A DNA stretch of 5,521 nucleotides from an uncultured Chloroflexota bacterium (GTDB lineage Bacteria > Chloroflexota > Dehalococcoidia > SM23-28-2 > RBG-16-64-32). The number at the start of each line of letters is the position of its first letter. Position 1 is the stretch's first letter. The DNA lies in the NCBI GenBank assembly GCA_913056415.1, contig CAJXNA010000141.1, positions 1-5,521 on the forward strand, read 5' to 3'. A program made the position numbers and the translations under genes. The notes beneath the pieces are model-generated. The model was not told the DNA's origin, did no database searches, and saw only the letters and a list, made by a program, of their open reading frames with translations. Positions 1 through 5,035 of the stretch are shown here, piece after piece.

Positions 1-1
1 C

Positions 2-1027
2 GTCCGCCGCAAAGCCCCAGGCGACAAGGACCCCAGCTTCGTTGCCGCCGGCGTCTTCGGCCCGATCCTGGGCGGGCGCATGGACGAACTGCTTTTCGAT
101 GACATCTGCGACCAGGAGAACACGGCCACGGCGCACCAGCGAGAGAAGTTGCGGGAGTGGGTGAAGGCAACCGCCATGACTCGGGTAGTGCCGGGCGGGC
201 GCGTCGGCGCGATCATGACGCGCTGGCACGAAAGAGATCTGGCGGCCGAACTCAAAGCGATGGGAAATTTTCGCGTGATTCACATGCCAGCAATCGGCTA
301 CTACGGCGAGGGCGAGGCGCTCTGGCCCGAGGTCTGGCCGCTGTCGAAGCTGGCGGAAAAACAAAGAGAACTAGGTTCTCTTAGTTTTGAGGGCATGTAC
401 CAGGGAAATCCCACCGTCCCCACCGGCGACGTCCTGCGGCGCGCGTGGTGGAAGGTGGAGGAGAGTTGGCCCAAGGAGTTCGACGATACGATCCAGGTTT
501 ACGACACGGCGTTCAAGGAGGGGGCGGCGGCTGATTATTCAGTGTGCATCACGATGAGTCTGTTGCAAGGGCGCGTCTACGTGCGCGACGTGCTGCGTGA
601 AAAGCTCGCGTGGCCGGATCTCATGAGGGCGGTGCGGGTGCAGTACGAGTGCCACCGGCCGCGCCTCTGCCTGATCGAGGACCGGGCCAGCGGGCAATCG
701 TTGATCCAGGCGCTCCGGCAGGAGGCGATCCCGGTCCTACCCGTCCGGGCGGATAAGTCGAAGCTGGCCCGCACCACCGCGATCTCGGGGTTCGTGGAGG
801 CGGGCCGGGTCTGCCTGCCCCGGCACGCGGCCTGGCTAGACGACTTTTTGGAAGAGACGGCCGCCTTCCCGCGCGGGACGCACGACGACCAGGTCGACGC
901 CCTGGTGCACGGGCTGACCTACTACTTCCTGCGGGACGAGGGAGAGACGGTGGTGGAGTATAGCTCGACGGAAAGCATCACCCCGGAGCTGGACGAGATA
1001 GACGCGCGTTTCGGGATCTACGAGTAA
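2..1027 (+). CDS. terL: Phage terminase large subunit, C-terminal part (5' end outside window)
   Basis: This is the DNA-packaging motor of a tailed phage: an ATPase that pumps DNA into the prohead plus a nuclease that cuts the concatemer. The frame is open to the left edge; the Met at nt 80 is internal, because the codons before it read like the conserved stretch ahead of Walker B (D-SF-A-G-FG-I-GGR). Numbering from that Met, I see Walker B (LLFDDI, residues 4-9), the coupling motif (TRWH, 47-50), then an RNase H/RuvC-like nuclease with acidic residues at D142 (YDTAF), E200 (LIEDRASGQ) and D269/D270/D273 (THDDQVDA). Walker A lies outside the window. The C-terminus looks complete. Portal and capsid genes normally follow, but none do, so this is probably a prophage remnant or rearranged phage DNA. 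The gene is GC-rich apart from an AT-rich hairpin patch at 363-388. Confidence 0.93.
   Translation, partial: VRRKAPGDKDPSFVAAGVFGPILGGRMDELLFDDICDQENTATAHQREKLREWVKATAMTRVVPGGRVGAIMTRWHERDLAAELKAMGNFRVIHMPAIGYYGEGEALWPEVWPLSKLAEKQRELGSLSFEGMYQGNPTVPTGDVLRRAWWKVEESWPKEFDDTIQVYDTAFKEGAAADYSVCITMSLLQGRVYVRDVLREKLAWPDLMRAVRVQYECHRPRLCLIEDRASGQSLIQALRQEAIPVLPVRADKSKLARTTAISGFVEAGRVCLPRHAAWLDDFLEETAAFPRGTHDDQVDALVHGLTYYFLRDEGETVVEYSSTESITPELDEIDARFGIYE
364..388 (+). other. Hairpin plus T-run inside terL
   Basis: An 8-bp perfect inverted repeat, AAGAGAAC (364-371) and GTTCTCTT (375-382), has a 3-nt loop and is followed by AGTTTT. It has the shape of a weak intrinsic terminator but lies inside the terminase reading frame. 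The codons here (AGA, CTA, TCT, CTT, AGT, TTT) are AT-rich, unlike the GC-ending codons of the rest of the gene. The frame is kept and the encoded residues fit the family, so the gene is not visibly broken. Whether the hairpin has a function is unknown. Confidence 0.5.
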
Positions 1028-1057
1028 GGCGGCGGGGAAACCGTATAAGCGTGCCGG

Positions 1058-1127
1058 GCCCGTACCTCCGGGGCTCGTTATCTGATTCGCGGTACGGGCG
1101 GCCCCACGCACACCCCGGGGGCCGCCC
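1058..1127. other. Two overlapping inverted repeats downstream of terL
   Basis: The first pair is GCCCGTACC (1058-1066) with GGTACGGGC (1091-1099), a 9-bp stem with a 24-nt loop. The second is GGGCGGCCCC (1096-1105) with GGGGCCGCCC (1118-1127), a 10-bp perfect GC stem with a 12-nt loop. They share bases 1096-1099, so they cannot both be fully paired. The position between the terL stop and a convergent gene suits a transcription stop, but no T-run follows the strong stem. A mobile-element end or a transcript-stability element is equally possible. The rest of 1028-1265 holds no gene that I can support. Confidence 0.45.
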
Positions 1128-1140
1128 CTCCCCGCCGCTC

Positions 1141-1202
1141 CGTCAACGCACCGGGAAGTTCAGGCGGCGGAGGAGGGATTGGAAGCGGGGGTCAGGATGC
1201 AC
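1141..1202 (+). repeat. Direct repeat, copy A
   Basis: Bases 1151-1180 match 1861-1890 at 27 of 30 positions. After a gap in this copy, both continue with a CGGGGGTCAGG-type motif (1186-1196 here). Copy A lacks about 8 nt found in copy B between these blocks. The GGGGTCAGG motif resembles termini I associate with REP-associated tyrosine transposase (IS200/IS605-like) repeats in environmental bacteria; that link is from memory and untested. The copy lies beyond the 3' end of the lipoprotein gene. Confidence 0.7.
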
Positions 1203-1265
1203 TACTCCCCCGAATCGTTCTAGACTCTCCAGCAGAGCTAAACCTAACCTTGGTATGTTAGAGCC

Positions 1266-1748
1266 CTACTCGGCAACAGGAGCCGGTGCGGGCTGGTCTG
1301 GGTTCCAAATGACCACGACTTGTTTCCAAGCGCCGTCGGGCTGCTTCTTCCAGACGTTTACCCACTTGCCTATCTCTGTAGCTGGATTCCCCTCCGCGTC
1401 GGTTACGCCAAGCTCATACGTGCCCCACGAGTAAGCCACGTCGCCTGCACGGGACACTTCCACGCTGCTCGTCTGCCAGTCAACACTCGGACTTGCAGTG
1501 ATATCAGACCATACCCCCCGTCTCGCCTCCTTGCCGGTAGCGATGGGCGCATTAGGCGGAAACATCGAAGCACCGTCCGCTTGCAAGGAAACTAGGCGCT
1601 CAACATCCCCTGTTTTCGCAGCGTTCAACATCTCGACATCCCCCGCATTACGGATGGCTGCCTCTTCGGCTGCAACGTCTCCCCTCGGAGCACATCCGCC
1701 AGTTACAAGCACGAGCGAAGCTACCAGAAAAACTCCTGTCCTGCGCAT
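1266..1748 (-). CDS. Lipoprotein with SnoaL/DUF4440-like (NTF2-fold) domain
   Basis: This 160-residue protein has an N-terminal lipoprotein signal: MRR, a hydrophobic stretch, then Gly-Gly-Cys with the lipidated Cys at residue 19. The -3 residue is Thr, slightly off the usual lipobox. Residue +2 is Ala, consistent with outer-membrane sorting if the host is Gram-negative. Residues about 27-150 follow the pattern of the DUF4440/SnoaL-like NTF2-fold family: an early helix (N-A-A--GDVERLVSLQADGA), a PPN-P---GK-A turn, a VEVS-AGD-AYSWGTYEL strand pair, and a closing GKWVNVWKK--DGAWK motif. Such domains form small cone-shaped ligand pockets; the ligand or reaction cannot be read here. The tail is Pro/Ala-rich. 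The start is supported by a perfect AGGAGG (complement of 1755-1760) 6 nt ahead of ATG. The gene is convergent with terL and lies between two direct repeats. Confidence 0.85.
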   Translation of the reverse strand: MRRTGVFLVASLVLVTGGCAPRGDVAAEEAAIRNAGDVEMLNAAKTGDVERLVSLQADGASMFPPNAPIATGKEARRGVWSDITASPSVDWQTSSVEVSRAGDVAYSWGTYELGVTDAEGNPATEIGKWVNVWKKQPDGAWKQVVVIWNPDQPAPAPVAE

Positions 1749-1805
1749 AGTTGCCCTCCTAGATTGTCTTACGAGTGAACCGAAAGGAGCCCCAACTTCG
1801 AGACC

Positions 1806-1835
1806 ATCCTACTCCTGCTGGTTGGAGGGTGTCAA
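1806..1835 (-). promoter_or_regulatory. Sigma-70-type promoter for the lipoprotein gene
   Basis: On the minus strand there is a perfect -35 box TTGACA (complement of 1830-1835), an 18-nt spacer and a -10 box TAGGAT (complement of 1806-1811; 4 of 6 consensus bases). Transcription would start near 1799, giving a leader of about 50 nt with the AGGAGG ribosome site. It lies between repeat copy B and the gene, so the gene has its own promoter inside the repeat-bounded segment. Confidence 0.6.
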
Positions 1836-1851
1836 TGAGAACTCTGGTGAG

Positions 1852-1920
1852 CGTCCTACTCCGGCAAGTTCATGCGGCGGAGGAGGGAGTGGAGTGAGAG
1901 CAAACGGGGGGTCAGGTCAC
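1852..1920 (+). repeat. Direct repeat, copy B
   Basis: This is the second copy of the repeat at 1141-1202, in the same orientation and about 710 bp away. The core is 1861-1890, followed by a spacer and CGGGGGGTCAGG (1905-1916). It is longer than copy A in the spacer and continues into an AT-rich tail (TTTCGAATTATAAAAT) that reaches toward the next gene. TATAAA/TAAAAT within that tail could act as a -10 box for the gene at 2001, but no good -35 box precedes it. Confidence 0.7.
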
Positions 1921-1940
1921 TTTCGAATTATAAAATAACG

Positions 1941-1976
1941 CGGTCTTGTGATAGTGTCGCACGAGCGTCACAACCG
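1941..1976 (+). other. Inverted repeat upstream of the duplicated secreted protein
   Basis: CGG (1941-1943) plus TTGTGA (1946-1951) can pair with TCACAA (1968-1973) plus CCG (1974-1976), leaving a 2-nt bulge; the interior also allows CGC (1958-1960) with GCG (1965-1967). It sits 24 nt before the start codon at 2001. It may be a leader hairpin, an operator, or the outer part of the repeat element just upstream. The 16-nt gap is wrong for a CRP-type site. Confidence 0.35.
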
Positions 1977-2000
1977 AATTTCGAAAATGGAGGGATTTGA

Positions 2001-2753
2001 ATGAGAACCTATATCTCTTGGCTCTTGGCCGGCGTTGCGTTGGTAGCCGCCCCGGCCGTCCAGGCACAGGACACCCCGACCGCGTTCGCCATGGCAACCT
2101 ACTACCGCTGCGTGCAGGGCGACGTGGCGCGCGCCGATGCGATCTATAAGGAGCACGTCGCACCGTTCCTAATGGCCGAGCAGGCCGCGGGGCGCATCAC
2201 GGCCTACGGCTGGGCAAAGCACTGGTCCGGGGGCGACTGGCGGCGGCTGGAATATACCGTCGGCACCGACATGGACAAGTTGCTGGATTCGCGCGCGGCG
2301 ATCATTAAGATGACGGAGGCACCTGAGCACGCAAAGGCCATTGACGAGTTCCAACGCATCTGCTCGTCCCACGACGACTACGTCTGGCGCTCAAACGCCA
2401 GCTCCCAGGCTCCTATTGCCTTCGCCCGTGACCGGTCGCCCTTCGCGATGTCCACCTACTTTGTGTGCAACGCGGACGAACCCGAGGCTGACTTCATCGT
2501 GAAGACGGTCTTCGCCCCCGTCCTGAACCAGCGCGTGAAGGACGGCATGATCGCCTCGTGGATCTGGCAGGAGCACCTGACGGGCGGGAAGTACCGCCGC
2601 CTGCTGGTGCTCGATGGCGCGGATGAGAAGGCACTGATGAAGAACTGGGCTTCGCTCCAGGGGGACCTAGAGAAGGCCGCTCCCGACTTGGCCCGCCGTT
2701 TCACCGAGATCTGCGACAGCCATACCGACTACATCTGGGAGAACACGAAGTAA
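2001..2753 (+). CDS. Secreted protein of two tandem homologous domains, function unknown
   Basis: I do not recognise the family. The 250-residue protein begins with a clear signal peptide (residues 1-22, cleavage after VQA), so it is exported. The rest is an internal duplication: repeat 1 (about 28-130) and repeat 2 (about 147-247) share FAM(A/S)TY with a following Cys (C37, C156), a hydrophobic 'APFL/APVL' helix, an aromatic strand ending in HW-GG or HL-GG, (W/Y)RRL, and a closing IC-SH-DY(V/I)W (C121, C238). The Cys pair at the ends of each unit suggests one disulphide per domain in an oxidising compartment. The helix-strand pattern would fit ferredoxin-like or dimeric alpha/beta-barrel folds, with the two halves forming a pseudodimer; that is inference. 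GGAGGG (1989-1994) lies 6 nt before ATG, supporting this start. It looks monocistronic. Confidence 0.85.
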   Translation: MRTYISWLLAGVALVAAPAVQAQDTPTAFAMATYYRCVQGDVARADAIYKEHVAPFLMAEQAAGRITAYGWAKHWSGGDWRRLEYTVGTDMDKLLDSRAAIIKMTEAPEHAKAIDEFQRICSSHDDYVWRSNASSQAPIAFARDRSPFAMSTYFVCNADEPEADFIVKTVFAPVLNQRVKDGMIASWIWQEHLTGGKYRRLLVLDGADEKALMKNWASLQGDLEKAAPDLARRFTEICDSHTDYIWENTK

Positions 2754-3015
2754 GACCCACCGCCGTTTGTCAATCTGGTGGATGGCCATGTAGGGCTCGA
2801 ACGGATGCCCGACCGGCCGGCCGTAGCACTCGCACCCGCCGGCAAGTCAACGCGGGGCGCCGGGTGACGCCGGAGCGGGACGCGGCGGAGAGGATCATCG
2901 CGGAGTGGTTTGGAGAGGAATTCCGGCTGCGGAATTTCCGCTAGATTTGCCTTATATTCGCCTACTATATATGGGCAGCCGTGGCCGGGGAACCTCTATA
3001 GGTTGGACTCTCGCC
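2754..3015. other. Intergenic region with a short possible gene remnant
   Basis: No convincing gene. One stretch reads like protein: from GTG 2864 to the TAG at 2942-2944 the plus strand encodes 26 codons rich in Glu, Arg and Ala (VTPERDAAERIIAEWFGEEF...), which could be a tiny gene or the tail of a decayed one; no good ribosome site precedes it. AATTCCG (2919-2925) and CGGAATT (2930-2936) form a 7-bp perfect stem with a 4-nt loop, without a T-run after it. GC-rich sequence ends near here and AT-rich sequence begins, which may mark an old junction. Confidence 0.4.
2991..3004. promoter_or_regulatory. Short dyad upstream of the SNase/Pycsar promoter (possible operator)
   Basis: AACCT (2991-2995) and AGGTT (3000-3004) are perfect inverted half-sites around CTAT. 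The dyad ends 11 nt before the -35 box at 3016, where an activator or other regulator could bind. The site is short and could be chance; no regulator gene is nearby. Confidence 0.25.
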
Positions 3016-3044
3016 TTGACATGCGTGGAGAAAAGGCGTAATAG
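3016..3044 (+). promoter_or_regulatory. Promoter for the SNase-Pycsar cluster
   Basis: There is a perfect -35 box TTGACA (3016-3021), a 17-nt spacer and a -10 box TAATAG (3039-3044), which keeps the important first T, second A and fifth A but lacks the final T. Start of transcription would be near 3051. It is the best plus-strand promoter I see ahead of 3260 and would serve the three co-directional genes. Confidence 0.55.
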
Positions 3045-3050
3045 AGTAGA

Positions 3051-3259
3051 AGTCGCGTATCGCCCCAGCGGAACGGGGAAAAACGCGGTAGGGGAAAACT
3101 AGGTTAGCAGCCGCAGAGTAAGCTCCGCGTAGCTAAGGTTGAGTCCTCTTCTCTTGTTCAGGCGAGAGCCTGTCTAAAGAGACTAAATTTATTGCTGTGG
3201 AGAGCATTCTTGTGGAGGCAGCGCCCTGTGGGACGAAGGCGGGTGTGGAGGAGGAAAGC
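3051..3259 (+). promoter_or_regulatory. Structured 5' leader of the SNase-Pycsar transcript
   Basis: The leader is about 210 nt long with no supported gene. I see three stem-loops in order. CGCG/CGCG plus CCCC/GGGG spans 3054-3087. TTAGC/GCTAA spans 3104-3136 and encloses CGCAGAG/CTCCGCG, with one mismatch and a TAAG loop. TCTCTT/AAGAGA spans 3150-3182 and encloses CAGGC-GAGA-GCCTG (3159-3172), a perfect stem capped by a GNRA-type tetraloop. AT-rich sequence follows the last one. It could be an attenuator, a small RNA or a protein- or ligand-sensing leader. It matches no riboswitch class that I recognise. Confidence 0.4.
3247..3254 (+). promoter_or_regulatory. Ribosome binding site that sets the SNase start
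   Basis: GGAGGAGG lies 5 nt before ATG 3260. An in-frame GTG at 3197 would add 21 residues but has no such site, and the added residues match nothing in the SNase fold, so ATG 3260 is taken as the start. Confidence 0.8.
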
Positions 3260-3532
3260 ATGGCAAAAAAAGAAACGGTAACTAGAGTGATTGACGGGGA
3301 TACTTTCATGACCTCAAGCAGACCAAAATCTGTCCGACTTGCCAACGTGAATGCGCCTGAGAAGGGCGCACCTGGTTCGGTCAAGGCCCGGGATGCTCTC
3401 AGCAAGATGATCGAAGGCAAAGAGGTTCGGATCGACACCGTCGCCCGCGACAAGTATGGTCGCTCGGTGGCGAAGGTGTACGTCGGGCGAGAGTCAGTCA
3501 ACAAGAACATGCAAAGGAAGCTAAAGCGTTGA
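3260..3532 (+). CDS. Small staphylococcal-nuclease-like (SNase/TNase) protein
   Basis: This 90-residue protein belongs to the thermonuclease family, calcium-dependent enzymes that cleave DNA or RNA. It has no signal peptide, so it should be cytosolic, unlike the secreted S. aureus enzyme. Motifs in order: VIDGDTF (residues 10-16, holding the family's first calcium Asp at D14), VRL (25-27; R26 equals the catalytic Arg35), NAPE (31-34; E34 equals the general-base Glu43), and RDKYGRSVAKVYV (63-75; R68 equals catalytic Arg87). The second calcium ligand, normally Asp40, is Asn31 here. The protein ends about where the beta-barrel does and lacks the C-terminal helices of full-length family members. 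It lies 41 nt ahead of the membrane effector gene on the same strand and is probably co-transcribed. It may be an active cytosolic nuclease or only a nucleic-acid-binding domain. Confidence 0.85.
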   Translation: MAKKETVTRVIDGDTFMTSSRPKSVRLANVNAPEKGAPGSVKARDALSKMIEGKEVRIDTVARDKYGRSVAKVYVGRESVNKNMQRKLKR

Positions 3533-3573
3533 GGTTTGACTGGGCCACGCTGTTAGTCTTGTTGGAGTAGAAA

Positions 3574-4137
3574 GTGGAAGAATTGCTATCTCCTGTTCGG
3601 TTTGCCCGCCACGCTCTAGACAACCTTCAGTCAGTGATTCGATTCCAGGACACTAAGGCGGGAGCGCTGACTGCCCTCGTCTTACTTATTGGGGGCGTCG
3701 GCTACGAGCAATTTCAGCAAGGACTAGGGAGCCTCACCTTTGCTCCCTCACCTCTACTATATTGGTTGGAAGATCTTGTCTTCTCGGTGGCTTGGGCGGT
3801 ATTTTGGGTTGCGGCGGTCGCTACTCTCGTCAGGCTATTATTTCTTGTGGTACTTCCGCGGTCTGCTACTCATTACGCGCAACCGACAAAGACGCGTGAC
3901 CTATTGTTCTGGGGACACATCTTGCTGCATGACTCCAACGAGAGTTACTACGCCGCCGTGCAGAACGTCGATGAGAAAGTGGAACTTAGAAACGTCACGG
4001 ATCAGGTTTATGAACTCGCTCATATTGTTGACGCAAAAGTAAAGGCGCTGCAAGAGATGAGAACCTATCTGATAGTGGTAGTTATAAGTTGGCTAGTAGG
4101 AACTGGAGCCGCAGTTCTAATACGGCTCCGAGGATAG
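3574..4137 (+). CDS. pycTM: Pycsar-type membrane effector (PycTM-like)
   Basis: This 187-residue inner-membrane protein matches the architecture of the Pycsar TM effector family. A short amphipathic N-terminus is followed by the conserved QDTKAGAL motif (residues 25-31) at the start of TM1 (about 30-45). A long hydrophobic TM2 spans about 66-94. A soluble segment contains LLFWGHI---D---YY (110-126) and DQVYELAHIVDAKVKALQE (143-161), and TM3 is at about 164-184. In described Pycsar systems a cyclic pyrimidine nucleotide made by the partner cyclase triggers this protein to disrupt the membrane and stop phage growth. The start is GTG with GGAG (3564-3567) 6 nt upstream. It ends 4 nt before the cyclase start, indicating translational coupling. 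Assignment is from motif memory and the neighbouring cyclase; other small cyclic-nucleotide-gated membrane effectors are the alternative. Confidence 0.8.
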   Translation: MEELLSPVRFARHALDNLQSVIRFQDTKAGALTALVLLIGGVGYEQFQQGLGSLTFAPSPLLYWLEDLVFSVAWAVFWVAAVATLVRLLFLVVLPRSATHYAQPTKTRDLLFWGHILLHDSNESYYAAVQNVDEKVELRNVTDQVYELAHIVDAKVKALQEMRTYLIVVVISWLVGTGAAVLIRLRG

Positions 4138-4141
4138 AGCA

Positions 4142-5035
4142 ATGAAAGATGATCTTCTCAGCAAACTGCTAGGTCTGACGCCGCCGCCCAACGCCCGGCG
4201 CAGGTCCTTTGGCCTTAGTCCCTTTTCGCAGCCGTCGGGTCCCCCGCCTCCAACACCGGACTTGAAACCGGTCCTGCCGCCCCCACCGGGCTGGCGTAAG
4301 TTCCGCTTGCTTGGTTCGCCGCTGAGCTTGACGGCCTCCACCTTTCGAGTGAAGGGATCGATCAGAAAGGCTGCTAGCGGCGATATTAAGCGTGGTCTTG
4401 TCTTGCCTGACCCAGACGACCTGGGATTGGCTGAGGGTAGACAGCTCCGCGTCGCTATCCTGTATGCCGATCTGCGCGGATTCTCTTCGATGGTCGTCAC
4501 GTCTCCCAAACGGTCGTCGCTGGTGGTTCTGGAGGTCTTTGTCTCGGAGATGGCGCGGCTTGCCTCGTTGTTCCGCGGTGAGGTCGTGGACTGCGCCGGC
4601 GACCGCATCCTCGCAGCGTTTCCACAACCACTTTTTGACAGGTCACTGAAATCTGTGCATCGGGCGGTGGCGTGCGGTCTGTGGATGCAAACCGTCATGG
4701 ACAAGGTGATAACTCCTCAGCTTAGCAGCCAAGGGTACAGCAGTCTTTCCTGCGGCATCGGGATCGACCACGGAACCGTCGTGGTCGCCCGGGTGGGTAT
4801 CCGTAACAGAAACAAACTCATCTTTCTTGGTTCCCCTGCCGTGGTGGCGGCGAAGCTCGAAGAAGCTGCTGGACCCGGTGAAACCCTGATGTCGCCCGCA
4901 GTCTACTCGAACCGGCCTTCCTATCTTAACGCAGCTAATAATTGGGTGATTACGCCCCACCCCCCGTTGGGATCGCCTCAGTACTACAAGACGAGCTGCG
5001 TATTCACGGGTGAGAGTCCTCCCATTGCAGGCTAG
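4142..5035 (+). CDS. pycC: Class III nucleotide cyclase, probable Pycsar pyrimidine cyclase (PycC-like)
   Basis: This soluble 297-residue protein has a Pro-rich, probably disordered N-terminus (about 13-50), a basic linker, and one class III cyclase domain (about 100-255). Metal-binding Asp residues are D110 in LYADLRGFS and D154 in CAGDRIL. Later landmarks are GIGIDHGTVVVARVG (205-219), LGSPAVVAAKLEEA (229-242) and PGETLMS (245-251). Canonical purine-specifying Lys and Asp align roughly with D150 and I227, the transition-state Asn with V234 and the Arg with K238, so this is not an ordinary adenylate cyclase. Next to a PycTM-type gene it is best read as the cyclase that makes cCMP or cUMP in response to infection. 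The start ATG has GAGGA (4130-4134) 7 nt upstream. Its stop shares CTAG with the convergent gene. Whether the altered active site is fully active is uncertain. Confidence 0.85.
   Translation: MKDDLLSKLLGLTPPPNARRRSFGLSPFSQPSGPPPPTPDLKPVLPPPPGWRKFRLLGSPLSLTASTFRVKGSIRKAASGDIKRGLVLPDPDDLGLAEGRQLRVAILYADLRGFSSMVVTSPKRSSLVVLEVFVSEMARLASLFRGEVVDCAGDRILAAFPQPLFDRSLKSVHRAVACGLWMQTVMDKVITPQLSSQGYSSLSCGIGIDHGTVVVARVGIRNRNKLIFLGSPAVVAAKLEEAAGPGETLMSPAVYSNRPSYLNAANNWVITPHPPLGSPQYYKTSCVFTGESPPIAG

Noticed and set aside
1243..1262. Integron attC-like CTAAC...GTTAG pair near the lipoprotein 3' end
   Set aside because: The arms are 5 bp with an 8-nt loop and the other attC boxes and length are missing; no integrase gene is present.
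1051..1434. 127-codon plus-strand frame after terL
   Set aside because: Arg/Pro/Ser-rich translation of GC-rich repeats and of the lipoprotein antisense; no start signal.
1498..1938. 146-codon plus-strand frame opposite the lipoprotein
   Set aside because: It is antisense to a gene with clear signal peptide, SD and promoter; its Gly-rich end is just the GGCGGAGGAGG of the repeat.
1946..1973. CRP-like TTGTGA...TCACAA site
   Set aside because: The half-sites are 16 nt apart instead of the 6 nt of a CRP site, so only a generic inverted repeat is reported.
2785..2815. tRNA-like T-arm sequence around GGGCTCGAACGGATGCCC
   Set aside because: The stem spacing does not fit a T-arm on either strand and no acceptor, D or anticodon arm could be placed.
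2905..3102. 65-codon plus-strand frame across the intergenic and promoter region
   Set aside because: No ribosome site, it runs through the TTGACA promoter and hairpins, and the composition is not protein-like.
3197..3259. In-frame GTG extension of the SNase gene by 21 codons
   Set aside because: The strong GGAGGAGG site is placed for ATG 3260 and the SNase fold starts directly after it; the extension adds no recognisable sequence.
3536..3564. Separate promoter for the effector gene (TTGACT at 3536-3541)
   Set aside because: There is no acceptable -10 box 16-18 nt downstream, and a start there would leave almost no room for the GGAG ribosome site.
4117..4704. Long minus-strand frame opposite the cyclase
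   Set aside because: It overlaps the cyclase motifs fully, has no family resemblance, and is low-complexity where the cyclase is proline-rich; it is a shadow frame.
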